From positions 1-19,657 of the forward strand of contig JAHJQQ010000030.1 in assembly GCA_018819175.1 (NCBI GenBank): a stretch of 19,657 bases of DNA, in the 5' to 3' direction. Below are positions 1 to 7,042 of the stretch, piece after piece. Every line of letters begins with the position of its first letter. The first letter of the stretch is position 1. The DNA is from Gammaproteobacteria bacterium. GTDB taxonomy: Bacteria > Pseudomonadota > Gammaproteobacteria > Thiohalobacterales > Thiohalobacteraceae. Below the pieces are notes generated by a model, which saw nothing but the letters and a program-made list of their open reading frames with translations, made no database searches and had not been told where the DNA came from. The translations under genes and the position numbers were made by a program.

Positions 1-78
1 ACCCAAACCGACGGGCTGATGGATGTGTTCTTCTGTCATAAAAAGGTAGCTCAGATCAACTTGCAGGATCCAAAATGA
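1..78 (+). CDS. IS481-family transposase, C-terminal 25 residues (partial)
   Basis: Reading frame 1 is open from the first base to a TGA at 76-78 and encodes a tail containing GLMDVFFCHKKVAQINL. A short ending of the type VxFCHKxIAxxDL is typical of IS481-like DDE integrase-core transposases. The catalytic DDE residues are upstream, outside the window, so activity cannot be judged. The assignment rests on this tail plus the terminal repeat at 91-110 and the matching transposase start at the far edge. It could belong to a related IS3/IS481 subgroup. Confidence 0.65.
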   Translation, partial: TQTDGLMDVFFCHKKVAQINLQDPK

Positions 79-110
79 ATACCTTAAACCGTTACCCATG
101 TCTCCGAACA
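1..110 (+). mobile_element. 3' end of an IS481-type insertion sequence, with its right terminus
   Basis: The window opens inside an insertion sequence transcribed toward the window. A short transposase C-terminus ends at 78, and the probable right inverted terminal repeat is 91-110 (GTTACCCATGTCTCCGAACA). Its reverse complement differs at one base from the left terminus of the IS at the other edge (19546-19565), and this pairing is how both were recognised. The bulk of the element lies left of the window. No target duplication can be read because only one end is present. Confidence 0.75.
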
Positions 111-113
111 TGT

Positions 114-234
114 GTTACCTATGTCTCCGGTCTATACACCCCGGCGGGAGAGGGGGTTATCCCCTCTCCCCGCTTGCGGGGAGAGGGTTAGGGAGAGGGG
201 CGTTTGTGTCATCCCAATTGGTAATGATCAATAA
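114..234 (+). repeat. ~120-bp hairpin repeat, inverted copy of 19423-19542
   Basis: This block matches the reverse complement of 19423-19542 with about five substitutions and one single-base indel. It begins three bases inside the IS terminus with an IS-end-like motif, GTTACCTATGTCTCCGG. It contains a perfect 12-bp stem with a 2-nt loop (162-173 pairing with 176-187, CCCTCTCCCCGC/GCGGGGAGAGGG). It ends at the GTAATGATCAATAA stretch. Hairpins of the CCCTCTCC...GGAGAGGG type are, from memory, widely dispersed in environmental proteobacterial genomes. It may be either a dispersed repeat hit by the IS or an extended IS terminus. Confidence 0.85.
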
Positions 235-255
235 TCATCCTATAAACCGCATTTG

Positions 256-371
256 CCACGGAATCACACGGAAAAACACGGACAAGATCATAAGTTTCAC
301 GCCGGTACCGCCATCACCCAGCGTGTTAATAGCCGCTCAGGGTATGCACGGTGTTTCAGTGTATTCCGTGG
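256..371. repeat. Degenerate inverted pair of CACGGAA tandem arrays
   Basis: The left arm (256-283) carries three CACGGA units at a spacing of 10. The right arm (about 345-371) carries the inverse form ending TTCCGTGG. The arms are imperfect; the outer CCACGGAAT/ATTCCGTGG pair is exact. The spacer is about 60 bp without recognisable signals. The whole structure sits immediately upstream of the DUF3426 gene and belongs to the same family as the perfect copy at 2948-3091. Confidence 0.65.
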
Positions 372-397
372 CTGAAATGATTTTTTAGGATCATCTA

Positions 398-1369
398 ATG
401 TTTACCCGCTGCCCCAGTTGCCAGACCCTGTTCCGCGTGCGTGCCGAGACCTTGCGGGTCGCGCAGGGTCAGGTGCGCTGCGGGCGCTGTGGCGCGCAAT
501 TCAATGCCTTGGATGGGTTGGCCGAAGATCCGGAAACACTCGCGACAGAACGCAACGGTGCCCTGGCAGAAACGGGCAAGGTGGCAACCAGCGCAGCTGA
601 ACAACCGGCGCTGGATGCGCCGGATACTGTGCCCCAGGAAAGCGCTGGCGGAATCGCGGATGAAACCCCCGATGAACTAGATGAACGTGCTACTGGATCT
701 GTCCAAACGCCTGGCGACAATGCCGCGGCGGACAGCCAAACCACCCCGCAGGCTATTGATTCAAAAGTTGAAACAAATCAGGCGGCCGCCACCGCAGAGT
801 CGTCGTCGCCGATGCTGGCGGATACTGAGCTGCTCAAAGGGCTCAGTGCCAGCGAGATTCAAGAGGCTCTATTAAGTGATGGGCCCGCCAGTGCGTCATG
901 GGGGCTGCGTCTGGTCGGCATGGGCGCCGTGCTGTTGTTACTGACAGCGTTGATTGTGCAGTGGATGTATATGCAACGCGTGCCACTGTACGCGCAGCCC
1001 GAATGGCGCCCGGTCTTGCAACGCCTGTGTGCCGTACTGGGCTGTGAGCTGCCATTGCCGCGTCGGCCGGAGCAGGTCCAGATTCTGGAGCGGGCGGTAC
1101 GCGAACACCCACGTGTAGCCAAGGCATTGTTGGTCGATTTGACATTCATTAGTCGTGCCGAAGAAAGGATCGCCTATCCGACAGTGGAGCTGCGCTTGGC
1201 GGATGTGTCGGGCAACCGGGTGATGGGCCGACAGTTTTCGCCATCCGAGTATCTGCCGGCGAGTGTTGATGGGCGTATGGGCATGTCCCCGGATAAGCCT
1301 ATGCGTATCACGCTTGAACTGGTGGCGCCGGCGACCGAGGTGGTGTCGTTTCAATTCGATTTTTTATAG
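398..1369 (+). CDS. Zinc-ribbon, single-pass membrane protein with DUF3426 domain
   Basis: A 323-residue protein of unknown function. The N-terminus is an MJ0042-type zinc ribbon with Cys5, Cys8, Cys28 and Cys31 (CPSC...CGRC). An acidic, Ala/Thr/Glu-rich linker follows (about 45-160). One hydrophobic membrane segment lies at about 169-190, after Trp168, and a soluble C-terminal DUF3426 domain extends to residue 323. This predicts a cytoplasmic zinc ribbon and a periplasmic C-terminal domain. The start is supported by AGGA at 387-390, seven bases before the ATG. In many gammaproteobacteria such a gene lies between prmA and dusB; dusB does follow here, but the upstream side is repeat and IS sequence instead of prmA. 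Its role is not established in the family. Confidence 0.85.
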   Translation: MFTRCPSCQTLFRVRAETLRVAQGQVRCGRCGAQFNALDGLAEDPETLATERNGALAETGKVATSAAEQPALDAPDTVPQESAGGIADETPDELDERATGSVQTPGDNAAADSQTTPQAIDSKVETNQAAATAESSSPMLADTELLKGLSASEIQEALLSDGPASASWGLRLVGMGAVLLLLTALIVQWMYMQRVPLYAQPEWRPVLQRLCAVLGCELPLPRRPEQVQILERAVREHPRVAKALLVDLTFISRAEERIAYPTVELRLADVSGNRVMGRQFSPSEYLPASVDGRMGMSPDKPMRITLELVAPATEVVSFQFDFL

Positions 1370-1651
1370 TCAAGTCTCCCCATCATTTTTTACATACGCT
1401 GTTGCACGCGCATAGCCATAACCTGCGTTCCTATCGAATCATCTTGCACAGTCTGCGGCAACAGCTTGTTCTATCATGTGACCGACCTGCACTCGTTTGT
1501 CGGCGCTGGTATAGATGTCCGGAACGGCCTGAGTATTGCTAGTGGATAAACTTGCCAACATTGTTATGTCGCGCTTTCGTTGATCCGGCCAAGCGGGTAT
1601 CATTCTCTGTCCTGCACGCTGTGCCCCGGCACTAAGACCAGGAAGCAGGCT

Positions 1652-2638
1652 ATGCATATCGGACCTTACGAACTCAAAAACAATCTGGTGCTCGCGCCCA
1701 TGGCGGGCGTGACGGATCGCCCTTTTCGCCAACTGTGCAAACAGTTGGGTGCGGGGCTGGCCGTGTCCGAAATGGTGTCCTCGAATTCTCTGTTGTGGGG
1801 CAGCGCCAAAACACTGCGGCGCGCCAACCATGAAGGAGAGGTTGAACCCAAATCGGTGCAGATCGCCGGTGCTGAGCCGGGCATGATGGCTGAGGCTGCG
1901 CGCCACAACGTCGATAATGGCGCGCATATTATTGATATCAACATGGGTTGCCCGGCCAAGAAGGTGTGTAATGTCATGGCCGGTTCAGCCTTGCTGCAGG
2001 ATGAAGATCTGGTTAAGCGCATACTCGATGCTGTGGTTGGCGCAGTCGATGTGCCGGTGACCTTGAAAATTCGTACCGGCTGGGATAAATCCCATCGCAA
2101 CGGTATCCGCGTGGCGCAGATTGCGGAGCAGGCAGGTATTCAGGCACTCTCAATCCATGGGCGCACGCGCGCCTGCGGTTATAGCGGTGAAGCCGAATAC
2201 GACACCATTCGCAGTATCAAACAGGCGGTTGCCATTCCGGTGATCGCCAACGGTGACATACGCACGCCGGAGAAGGCGCGCGAGGTATTGGATTATACCG
2301 GCGTCGATGCAGTGATGATCGGACGTGCGGCCCAGGGACGGCCATGGATATTTAGAGAAATAGAGCATTTCCTGGCAACCGGTCGGCACTTGTCCGAACC
2401 CTCTGTAGAGGAGATTCGCGCCATCATGTTGGGGCACTTACATAATCTTTATGACTTCTACGGTGATCACACCGGCGTGCGCGTCGCACGTAAACACATC
2501 TCGTGGTACAGCAAAGGCCAGCCCGCGGGCGCGGTATTCCGCGACCGTGTAAACCGGCTTGAAACGGTGAAAGAACAGTTGGCGCTGACGCGGGAATTTT
2601 TTGACCGTCTGGCCGACGGTGGGGAGTTGGCAGCATGA
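1652..2638 (+). CDS. dusB: tRNA-dihydrouridine synthase B
   Basis: A 328-residue flavoenzyme that reduces a uridine in the tRNA D-loop using FMN and NADPH. The TIM-barrel N-terminus shows APMAGVTDRPFRQLC (residues 15-29, FMN site), the catalytic cysteine is Cys100 in NMGCPAKK, and HGRTR lies at 169-173. The open frame extends upstream to an ATG at 1580, but 1652 is chosen: MHIGPYEL matches the DusB N-terminus, it puts the active cysteine at 100 as in E. coli, and AGGAAG at 1640-1645 is well spaced. The 282-bp gap before it holds no gene; a weak TATCAT at 1599-1604 could be a -10 element, without a convincing -35. The stop overlaps the fis start by 4 bp, so both are probably one transcript. 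Confidence 0.95.
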   Translation: MHIGPYELKNNLVLAPMAGVTDRPFRQLCKQLGAGLAVSEMVSSNSLLWGSAKTLRRANHEGEVEPKSVQIAGAEPGMMAEAARHNVDNGAHIIDINMGCPAKKVCNVMAGSALLQDEDLVKRILDAVVGAVDVPVTLKIRTGWDKSHRNGIRVAQIAEQAGIQALSIHGRTRACGYSGEAEYDTIRSIKQAVAIPVIANGDIRTPEKAREVLDYTGVDAVMIGRAAQGRPWIFREIEHFLATGRHLSEPSVEEIRAIMLGHLHNLYDFYGDHTGVRVARKHISWYSKGQPAGAVFRDRVNRLETVKEQLALTREFFDRLADGGELAA

Positions 2639-2931
2639 GTGTGCCAGCCGAAAAGAAAAACGTGGTGCGCATGGCCACGTTGCGTCGCGAGACGGCGTCG
2701 CACAACACCCTGCGTGACGCGGTGCGTCACTGTCTGGAACGTTTCTTTGTCGATCTCGAAGGCCATCAGCCGGCTGAGATTTATCAAATGGTCATGGGCG
2801 AGGTCGAACCGGCCATGCTGGAAACCGTAATGGGTTTCGCGCAGGGCAATCAGACCCGTGCCGCGGAGATTTTAGGTATCAATCGCACCACCCTGCGCAA
2901 GAAGTTGCGCCAGTACGGGCTGGAGTCCTGA
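2635..2931 (+). CDS. fis: Nucleoid-associated DNA-binding protein Fis
   Basis: A 98-residue protein, the same length as E. coli Fis. The C-terminal helix-turn-helix is unmistakable at residues 71-95 (GNQTRAAEILGINRTTLRKK within it), preceded by the helical dimer core at about 25-70. Fis is a homodimeric DNA-bending protein that activates stable RNA promoters and helps recombination complexes. The N-terminal arm (about 1-25) is divergent, as is usual outside enterics. The start ATG overlaps the dusB stop (ATGA), the standard dusB-fis arrangement, implying translational coupling. Downstream is a repeat-filled gap before purH, so fis probably ends the operon. Confidence 0.95.
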   Translation: MSVPAEKKNVVRMATLRRETASHNTLRDAVRHCLERFFVDLEGHQPAEIYQMVMGEVEPAMLETVMGFAQGNQTRAAEILGINRTTLRKKLRQYGLES

Positions 2932-2947
2932 GGTCAGAAAAAACCGG

Positions 2948-3091
2948 CCACGGAAAACACGGAAAGCACGGAATTGATGAAGTATAGATAACGCATGTTG
3001 TCACGACTGACTGATCGGTAAGGCGGGCATTGATAAAGAGGTCGACGCCAATAGGCGTGAATCATGTCCGTGCTTTCCGTGTTTTCCGTGG
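2948..3091. repeat. Perfect 25-nt inverted pair of CACGGAAA tandem arrays
   Basis: The left arm 2948-2972 is a 9-nt tandem (CACGGAAAA, CACGGAAAG, CACGGAATT in register). The right arm 3067-3091 is its exact 25-nt reverse complement. The 94-bp spacer (2973-3066) contains only a small hairpin, ACGCC-AATA-GGCGT (around 3045-3058). There is no T-tract after either arm, so it is not a canonical intrinsic terminator. It fills almost the whole fis-purH gap. Confidence 0.9.
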
Positions 3092-3125
3092 CTAATAATC
3101 TTTTCCATCAGCACTGGACCCAATC

Positions 3126-4688
3126 ATGACCACAATCAAGCGCGCGCTGATCAGCGTGTCCGACAAGACCGGCGTGGCCGAATTTGCCCGCCAGCTGCAT
3201 TCCATGGGCGTGGAGATCCTTTCCACCGGCGGTACCGCCAAACTGCTTGCCGATAGCCAGATCCCGGTGATCGAGGTTTCCGATTACACCGGCTTTCCCG
3301 AAATGATGGATGGGCGGGTAAAGACACTGCATCCTAAAGTTCATGGCGGCATCCTGGCGCGGCGCGGTGTCGATGAGGCGGTGATGCGCGAGCATGGCAT
3401 ACCGCCGATCGATCTGGTGGTCGTCAATCTCTATCCCTTTGAACAGGCCATCGCCAAGCCGGGTTGCGATCTGGCGACGGCAATCGAGAACATCGACATT
3501 GGTGGGCCGACCATGTTGCGCGCGGCGGCCAAAAATCACGCCGCGGTAACCGTGGTGGTCGAGGCGGTTGATTATGAAACCGTACTTGCCGAGATGCGCG
3601 CCAACAGCGGCAACGTCACCGATGCGACGCGCTATTCGTTGGCGGTCAAAACCTTCGAGCACACCGCGCGCTACGATGGCGCCATTGCCAACTATCTGGG
3701 TGGTTGCAACCTGCCAGAGGCCAACAAGTCCTTCCCGCGCACCCTGAGTCTGCAGTTTCGTCGTGTCCAGTCCATGCGTTACGGTGAGAATCCGCATCAG
3801 AACGCCGCCTTCTATGTCGAGCACAAAACCGCCGAGGCCAGTGTCGCAACGGCGCGGCAGCTGCAAGGCAAAGAGCTGTCCTACAACAATGTCGGTGACA
3901 CCGATGCCGCGTTGGAATGTGTAAAAACCTTCAATGAAGGTCCGACCTGTGTCATTGTCAAACATGCCAATCCCTGTGGTGTCGCGCACGGCAAAAATCT
4001 GCTGGAGGCCTATGACCGCGCCTATCAGACCGATCCCGAATCGGCCTTTGGCGGCATCATTGCCTTCAATGGTGAGCTTGATGCGCAGACCGCTAAAGCA
4101 ATCATTGATCGTCAGTTCGTCGAGGTCATTATCGCGCCCGAGGTGTCCGCCGAGGCGTTGGTGATTCTCGAAACCAAAAAGAATGTGCGCGTGTTGTCCT
4201 GCGGGCATTGGAGCAAGGTGCCGTCCGCGCGTCTGGATTACAAACGCGTCACCGGTGGTCTGTTGGTGCAAGATGCCGACCTGGCGTTGATCAGTGATAT
4301 CAAAATTGTGACCAAGCTTGCACCGAGCGAGCAGCAGATGCAGGAACTGCTGTTCGCCTGGCGCGTTGCCAAGTTCGTCAAGTCCAATGCCATTGTCTAT
4401 GCCAAAGACGGCATGACCATCGGCGTCGGCGCCGGCCAGATGAGTCGCATCAATTCCGCGCGCATCGCCGGTATCAAGGCCGAACACGCCGGTCTGGAAG
4501 TGAAAGGCTCGGTGATGGCCTCCGACGCCTTCTTTCCGTTCCGTGATGGTATCGACCAGGCCGCGGTCGCGGGCATCGCCGCCGTTATTCAGCCCGGTGG
4601 TTCAATGCGCGACGACGAAGTCATCGCGGCGGCTGATGAACACGGCATGGCGATGGTGTTCACGGGCATGCGGCATTTCCGGCATTGA
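3126..4688 (+). CDS. purH: Bifunctional AICAR formyltransferase / IMP cyclohydrolase
   Basis: A 520-residue enzyme for the last two steps of IMP synthesis: 10-formyl-THF-dependent formylation of AICAR, then ring closure. The N-terminal MGS-like cyclohydrolase domain (about 1-145) shows STGGTAK at 33-39 and GRVKTLHPKVHGGIL at 63-77. The C-terminal transformylase domain shows RYGENPHQ at 218-225 and the catalytic Lys279-His280 in KHANPCGVA. Length is close to E. coli PurH (about 529). The ATG at 3126 gives the family N-terminus (SVSDKTG follows) although no strong ribosome site precedes it. purD follows on the same strand, as in E. coli, but 311 bp of repeats separate them. Confidence 0.97.
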   Translation: MTTIKRALISVSDKTGVAEFARQLHSMGVEILSTGGTAKLLADSQIPVIEVSDYTGFPEMMDGRVKTLHPKVHGGILARRGVDEAVMREHGIPPIDLVVVNLYPFEQAIAKPGCDLATAIENIDIGGPTMLRAAAKNHAAVTVVVEAVDYETVLAEMRANSGNVTDATRYSLAVKTFEHTARYDGAIANYLGGCNLPEANKSFPRTLSLQFRRVQSMRYGENPHQNAAFYVEHKTAEASVATARQLQGKELSYNNVGDTDAALECVKTFNEGPTCVIVKHANPCGVAHGKNLLEAYDRAYQTDPESAFGGIIAFNGELDAQTAKAIIDRQFVEVIIAPEVSAEALVILETKKNVRVLSCGHWSKVPSARLDYKRVTGGLLVQDADLALISDIKIVTKLAPSEQQMQELLFAWRVAKFVKSNAIVYAKDGMTIGVGAGQMSRINSARIAGIKAEHAGLEVKGSVMASDAFFPFRDGIDQAAVAGIAAVIQPGGSMRDDEVIAAADEHGMAMVFTGMRHFRH

Positions 4689-4699
4689 TTTTTTGGATG

Positions 4700-4982
4700 A
4701 ACCGCCAAGACGCCAAGGCCGCCAAGAAAATCTAGGGCGAACCGCCAAGGCGCCAAGAACGCCAAGACTGATTAATGTAAATGCTGCTTCTGATTGCGCT
4801 GTTATTGCCAGCGCAGGAATGTAGCTTGCCAAATGCGCATGACTTTTTTGAACCGCAAAGGCGCAGAGGCGCAAAGAAAAATTGTGTGAGAGACTGGTCA
4901 ACTTTTTATTAAGTCTTCTTTGCGCCTCTGCGCCTTTGCGGTTCCAATAGCTTTTCTTGGCGTTCTTGGCGCCTTGGCGGTT
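4700..4982. repeat. Outer inverted set of CGCCAAG tandem arrays between purH and purD
   Basis: Two direct copies of an AACCGCCAAG-type array lie at 4700-4730 and 4740-4768, each with three CGCCAAG units at 8-9 nt spacing. One inverted copy is at about 4952-4982. The second and third are reverse complements over nearly their full length (AACCGCCAAGGCGCCAAGAA core). This set encloses a second, different pair at 4850-4944. The 311-bp gap holds no gene; the only other content is ordinary sequence at 4770-4849. Confidence 0.88.
4850..4944. repeat. Inner inverted pair of CGCAAAGG tandem arrays (nested)
   Basis: The left arm 4850-4878 contains CGCAAAGG, CGCAGAGG and CGCAAAGA in strict 8-nt register. 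The right arm 4916-4944 is its reverse complement except at the innermost end. The loop is about 37 nt. It lies wholly inside the CGCCAAG set, so the transcript across purH-purD could form a hairpin within a hairpin. No run of T follows the stem on the + strand, so it does not look like a simple terminator. Confidence 0.88.
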
Positions 4983-4999
4983 AAAAAAGGTTTTTAAGC

Positions 5000-6286
5000 A
5001 TGAAAGTACTGATCATCGGCGGTGGCGGGCGGGAGCATGCGTTTGCCTGGAAAGTCGCGCAGTCGGCGCGAGTGAGCAAGGTTTATGTCGCGCCGGGTAA
5101 TGCCGGCACGGCGCGCGAAGCCAAGGTCGAGAACATCGCTATCGGCGCCGAAGACATTCCTGCGTTGTTGAGCTTTGCTAAAGATAATGACATTGGCTTG
5201 ACCATTGTCGGTCCCGAGGCACCGCTGGTCGCGGGCGTGGTTGATGCCTTTGAACAGGCCGGCTTGCGTTGTTTCGGGCCGCGCAAGGCGGCGGCGGAGC
5301 TGGAAGGCTCCAAGGCCTTCACCAAGGATTTTCTCGCCCGCCATAAAATCCCCACTGCCGCTTACGGCAACTTCACCGATGTGGATGCCGCCATCGCCTA
5401 TATCCGTCAACAAGGCGCGCCGATTGTCATCAAGGCCGACGGTTTAGCGGCGGGGAAGGGCGTAATTCTGGCGCAGACCGAAGATGAAGCTATTGCAGCC
5501 GTCCGCGACATGCTGGCTGGAAATGCCTTTGGTAGCGCCGGGCATCGTGTTGTTGTCGAGGAATTTCTGGTCGGTGAAGAGGCGAGCTTCATCGTGATGG
5601 TTGATGGTGAACATGTATTGGCGCTGGCCAGTTCCCAGGATCATAAGGCCGCTGGCGATGGCGATACCGGCCCGAACACGGGCGGCATGGGTGCCTATTC
5701 ACCTGCGCCGGTGGTGACGTCTGAAATGCATGCGCGCGCCATGCGGGAAGTCATTATGCCGACTGTGCGCGGCATGGCCGCCGAGGGCCGCATCTATACC
5801 GGCTTTCTCTATGCCGGCCTGATGATCGGTGCCGATGGCACGCCCAAGGTGCTCGAATACAATGTGCGCTTTGGTGATCCCGAGACTCAGCCGATTCTTC
5901 TGCGTCTGCAGTCCGATCTGGTGGAGCTCTGCGAGGCGGCTTTGGATAAGCGTCTGGACAAGGTTCAGGCGCAGTGGGACCCTCGCGCCTCGTTAGGCGT
6001 GGTCATGGCCGCGGGCGGTTATCCCGGCGACTATCGCAAGGGCGATGTGATTACCGGCTTGCCGACCACAGAAACCCCGGGTGTGAAGGTCTTTCATGCC
6101 GGTACCGCCGAGCGCGACGGACAGGTCGTCACCAGCGGCGGTCGCGTGCTCTGCGTTTGCGCCCTGGGCGACAGCGTCGCCGCTGCCCAGGCGCGTGCCT
6201 ATGAGCAGGTGCGTACCATAGAATGGAACGGCGCCTATTACCGCAACGACATCGGCTACCGCGCCGTAGAGCGCGAGCGCACGTAA
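5000..6286 (+). CDS. purD: Phosphoribosylamine-glycine ligase (GAR synthetase)
   Basis: A 428-residue ATP-grasp enzyme, close to E. coli PurD at 429. It joins phosphoribosylamine and glycine with ATP in the second step of purine synthesis. The N-terminal domain begins with LIIGGGGREHAFAWK. The ATP-grasp core includes KADGLAAGKGV at 145-155 and the metal-binding NVRFGDPE at 288-295, and the C-terminal domain continues to the end. The start is supported by AAAAGG at about 4985-4990, nine bases upstream, which lies just beyond the edge of the CGCCAAG array. The first REP-like palindrome starts 15 bp after the stop. Confidence 0.97.
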   Translation: MKVLIIGGGGREHAFAWKVAQSARVSKVYVAPGNAGTAREAKVENIAIGAEDIPALLSFAKDNDIGLTIVGPEAPLVAGVVDAFEQAGLRCFGPRKAAAELEGSKAFTKDFLARHKIPTAAYGNFTDVDAAIAYIRQQGAPIVIKADGLAAGKGVILAQTEDEAIAAVRDMLAGNAFGSAGHRVVVEEFLVGEEASFIVMVDGEHVLALASSQDHKAAGDGDTGPNTGGMGAYSPAPVVTSEMHARAMREVIMPTVRGMAAEGRIYTGFLYAGLMIGADGTPKVLEYNVRFGDPETQPILLRLQSDLVELCEAALDKRLDKVQAQWDPRASLGVVMAAGGYPGDYRKGDVITGLPTTETPGVKVFHAGTAERDGQVVTSGGRVLCVCALGDSVAAAQARAYEQVRTIEWNGAYYRNDIGYRAVERERT

Positions 6287-6300
6287 CGCACCGCCGCTGT

Positions 6301-6434
6301 GGGGACAGACCTTTAGTTCTGTCCCCGTCCGTGCGTGCCACGCAGCAATTTATTACCCCTTCCCTGCGTACCACGAACTTGATTCTTTCAGCTGTGTGGA
6401 ACCACAACGGGGACAGAACTAAAGGTCTGTCCCC
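6301..6434. repeat. REPIN-like pair of GGGGACAGA palindromes (copies A and B)
   Basis: Copy A (6301-6326) is GGGGACAGA, eight bases, TCTGTCCCC. Copy B (6409-6434) is its exact 26-nt reverse complement. The outer flanks are also inverted (CACCGC...CTGTGGGG on the left, CCCCACAG...GCGGTG on the right), giving the two-REP inverted layout known as a REPIN. The asymmetric core (CTTTAG against CTAAAG) gives each copy a direction. It lies just downstream of purD. Confidence 0.88.
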
Positions 6435-6588
6435 ACAGCAGCGGTGTTCAGGCAGGCGTCCGTGCGTACCACGCAGCAATTTATTTACCCCTTCCCTGCG
6501 TACCACGAACTTGATTCTTTCAGCTGTGTGGAACCACAACGGGGACAGAGCTAAAGATCTGTCCCCACAGCAGCGGTGTTCAGCTCAA
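6327..6588 (+). repeat. Two tandem copies of a ~131-bp unit containing REP-like palindromes
   Basis: 6327-6457 and 6458-6588 are near-identical direct repeats, starting GTCCGTGCGT and running through CAGCGGTGTTCAG. The second has one extra T in its TTTATTTACC stretch and carries palindrome copy C (6541-6566) with the core variant CTAAAGA. A shortened third relative lies at 6822-6925, lacking about 30 internal bases. Together with the element at 6588-6719 these fill the 756-bp purD-glgP gap, which has no credible gene on either strand. Confidence 0.88.
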
Positions 6589-6719
6589 TGTAGGTCGGGT
6601 TAGCGCAGTTTGCGTAACCCGACAGGCGTTGCGCAGCAACACAACGCCTGTGTAAAGGTGTGCCTGGCGGCACTCTTGGCGGGTTACGGCGCAAACAACG
6701 CGCCTAACCCGCCCTACAT
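6588..6719. repeat. 132-bp MITE-like element with ATGTAGG(T/G)CGGGTTAG ends
   Basis: The ends are 16-bp inverted repeats with one mismatch: ATGTAGGTCGGGTTAG at 6588-6603 and CTAACCCGCCCTACAT at 6704-6719. Inside are three hairpins: CGGGTTA...TAACCCG (6596-6621), CAGGCGTT...AACGCCTG (6623-6650) and a GGCGGGTTA/TAACCCGCC pair (6678-6713). Related GTAGGGCGGGTTAGCG repeats are, from memory, common in intergenic DNA of many proteobacteria. It has no coding capacity. Confidence 0.8.
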
Positions 6720-6795
6720 CGGATATGGGTAGGCTTAAGCAAGTACCATTCGTCTCTGCCCCCATTTTTTGATCTCCGTAATGCACCGCCGCCGT

Positions 6796-6896
6796 GGGGA
6801 CAGATCTTCAGCTCTGTCCCCGTCCGTGCGGACCACGAATGTGATTCTTTGAGCTGTGTGGAACCACAACGGGGACAGAACTAAAGGTCTGTCCCC
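6796..6896. repeat. REPIN-like pair of GGGGACAGA palindromes (copies D and E)
   Basis: Copy D is 6796-6821 (core TCTTCAGC) and copy E is 6871-6896, identical to copy B. The left flank GCACCGCCGCCGTGGGG parallels that of copy A, and the right flank CCCCACAGCAGCGGTG parallels that of copy B. The spacer is the shortened form of the 131-bp unit. This is the second inverted pair of the same family in one gap. Confidence 0.88.
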
Positions 6897-7042
6897 ACAG
6901 CAGCGGTGTTCAGGCAGGCGGTGTTCAAGCCGTTTGTTTCCAAACAGACACAATATTGGCAGTCATCCACACTGGCATACGCCTTGCTAACCACTACACT
7001 TAATCCGCTGGCAGCCGCCGGCGCTTATGAGGGTAGTGATCC

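Noticed and set aside
98..388. 96-codon open frame upstream of the DUF3426 gene
   Set aside because: It runs through the IS terminus, the hairpin repeat and the CACGG array; the product is repeat-derived and there is no ribosome site.
1949..1980. Extra cysteine after the DusB active site (CPAKKVCN)
   Set aside because: A cysteine at this position is, as I recall, common in DusB outside enterics. The catalytic Cys100 is present, so nothing unusual is implied.
3108..4487. Long open frame (459 codons) on the - strand opposite purH
   Set aside because: It lies wholly antisense to a clear purH, its product is low-complexity and resembles no family, and it follows from codon bias of the + strand gene. 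Similar antisense frames oppose glgP, rhlB, gspD and gspE.
2948..4982. CRISPR-like short repeats
   Set aside because: The units are 7-10 nt and directly adjacent, with inverted partners. There are no 24-40-nt repeats with unique spacers and no cas genes.
6129..6953. Several small open frames on both strands in the purD-glgP gap
   Set aside because: They are translations of the REPIN and tandem repeats, with the same peptide repeated in each copy; no start signals or family resemblance.
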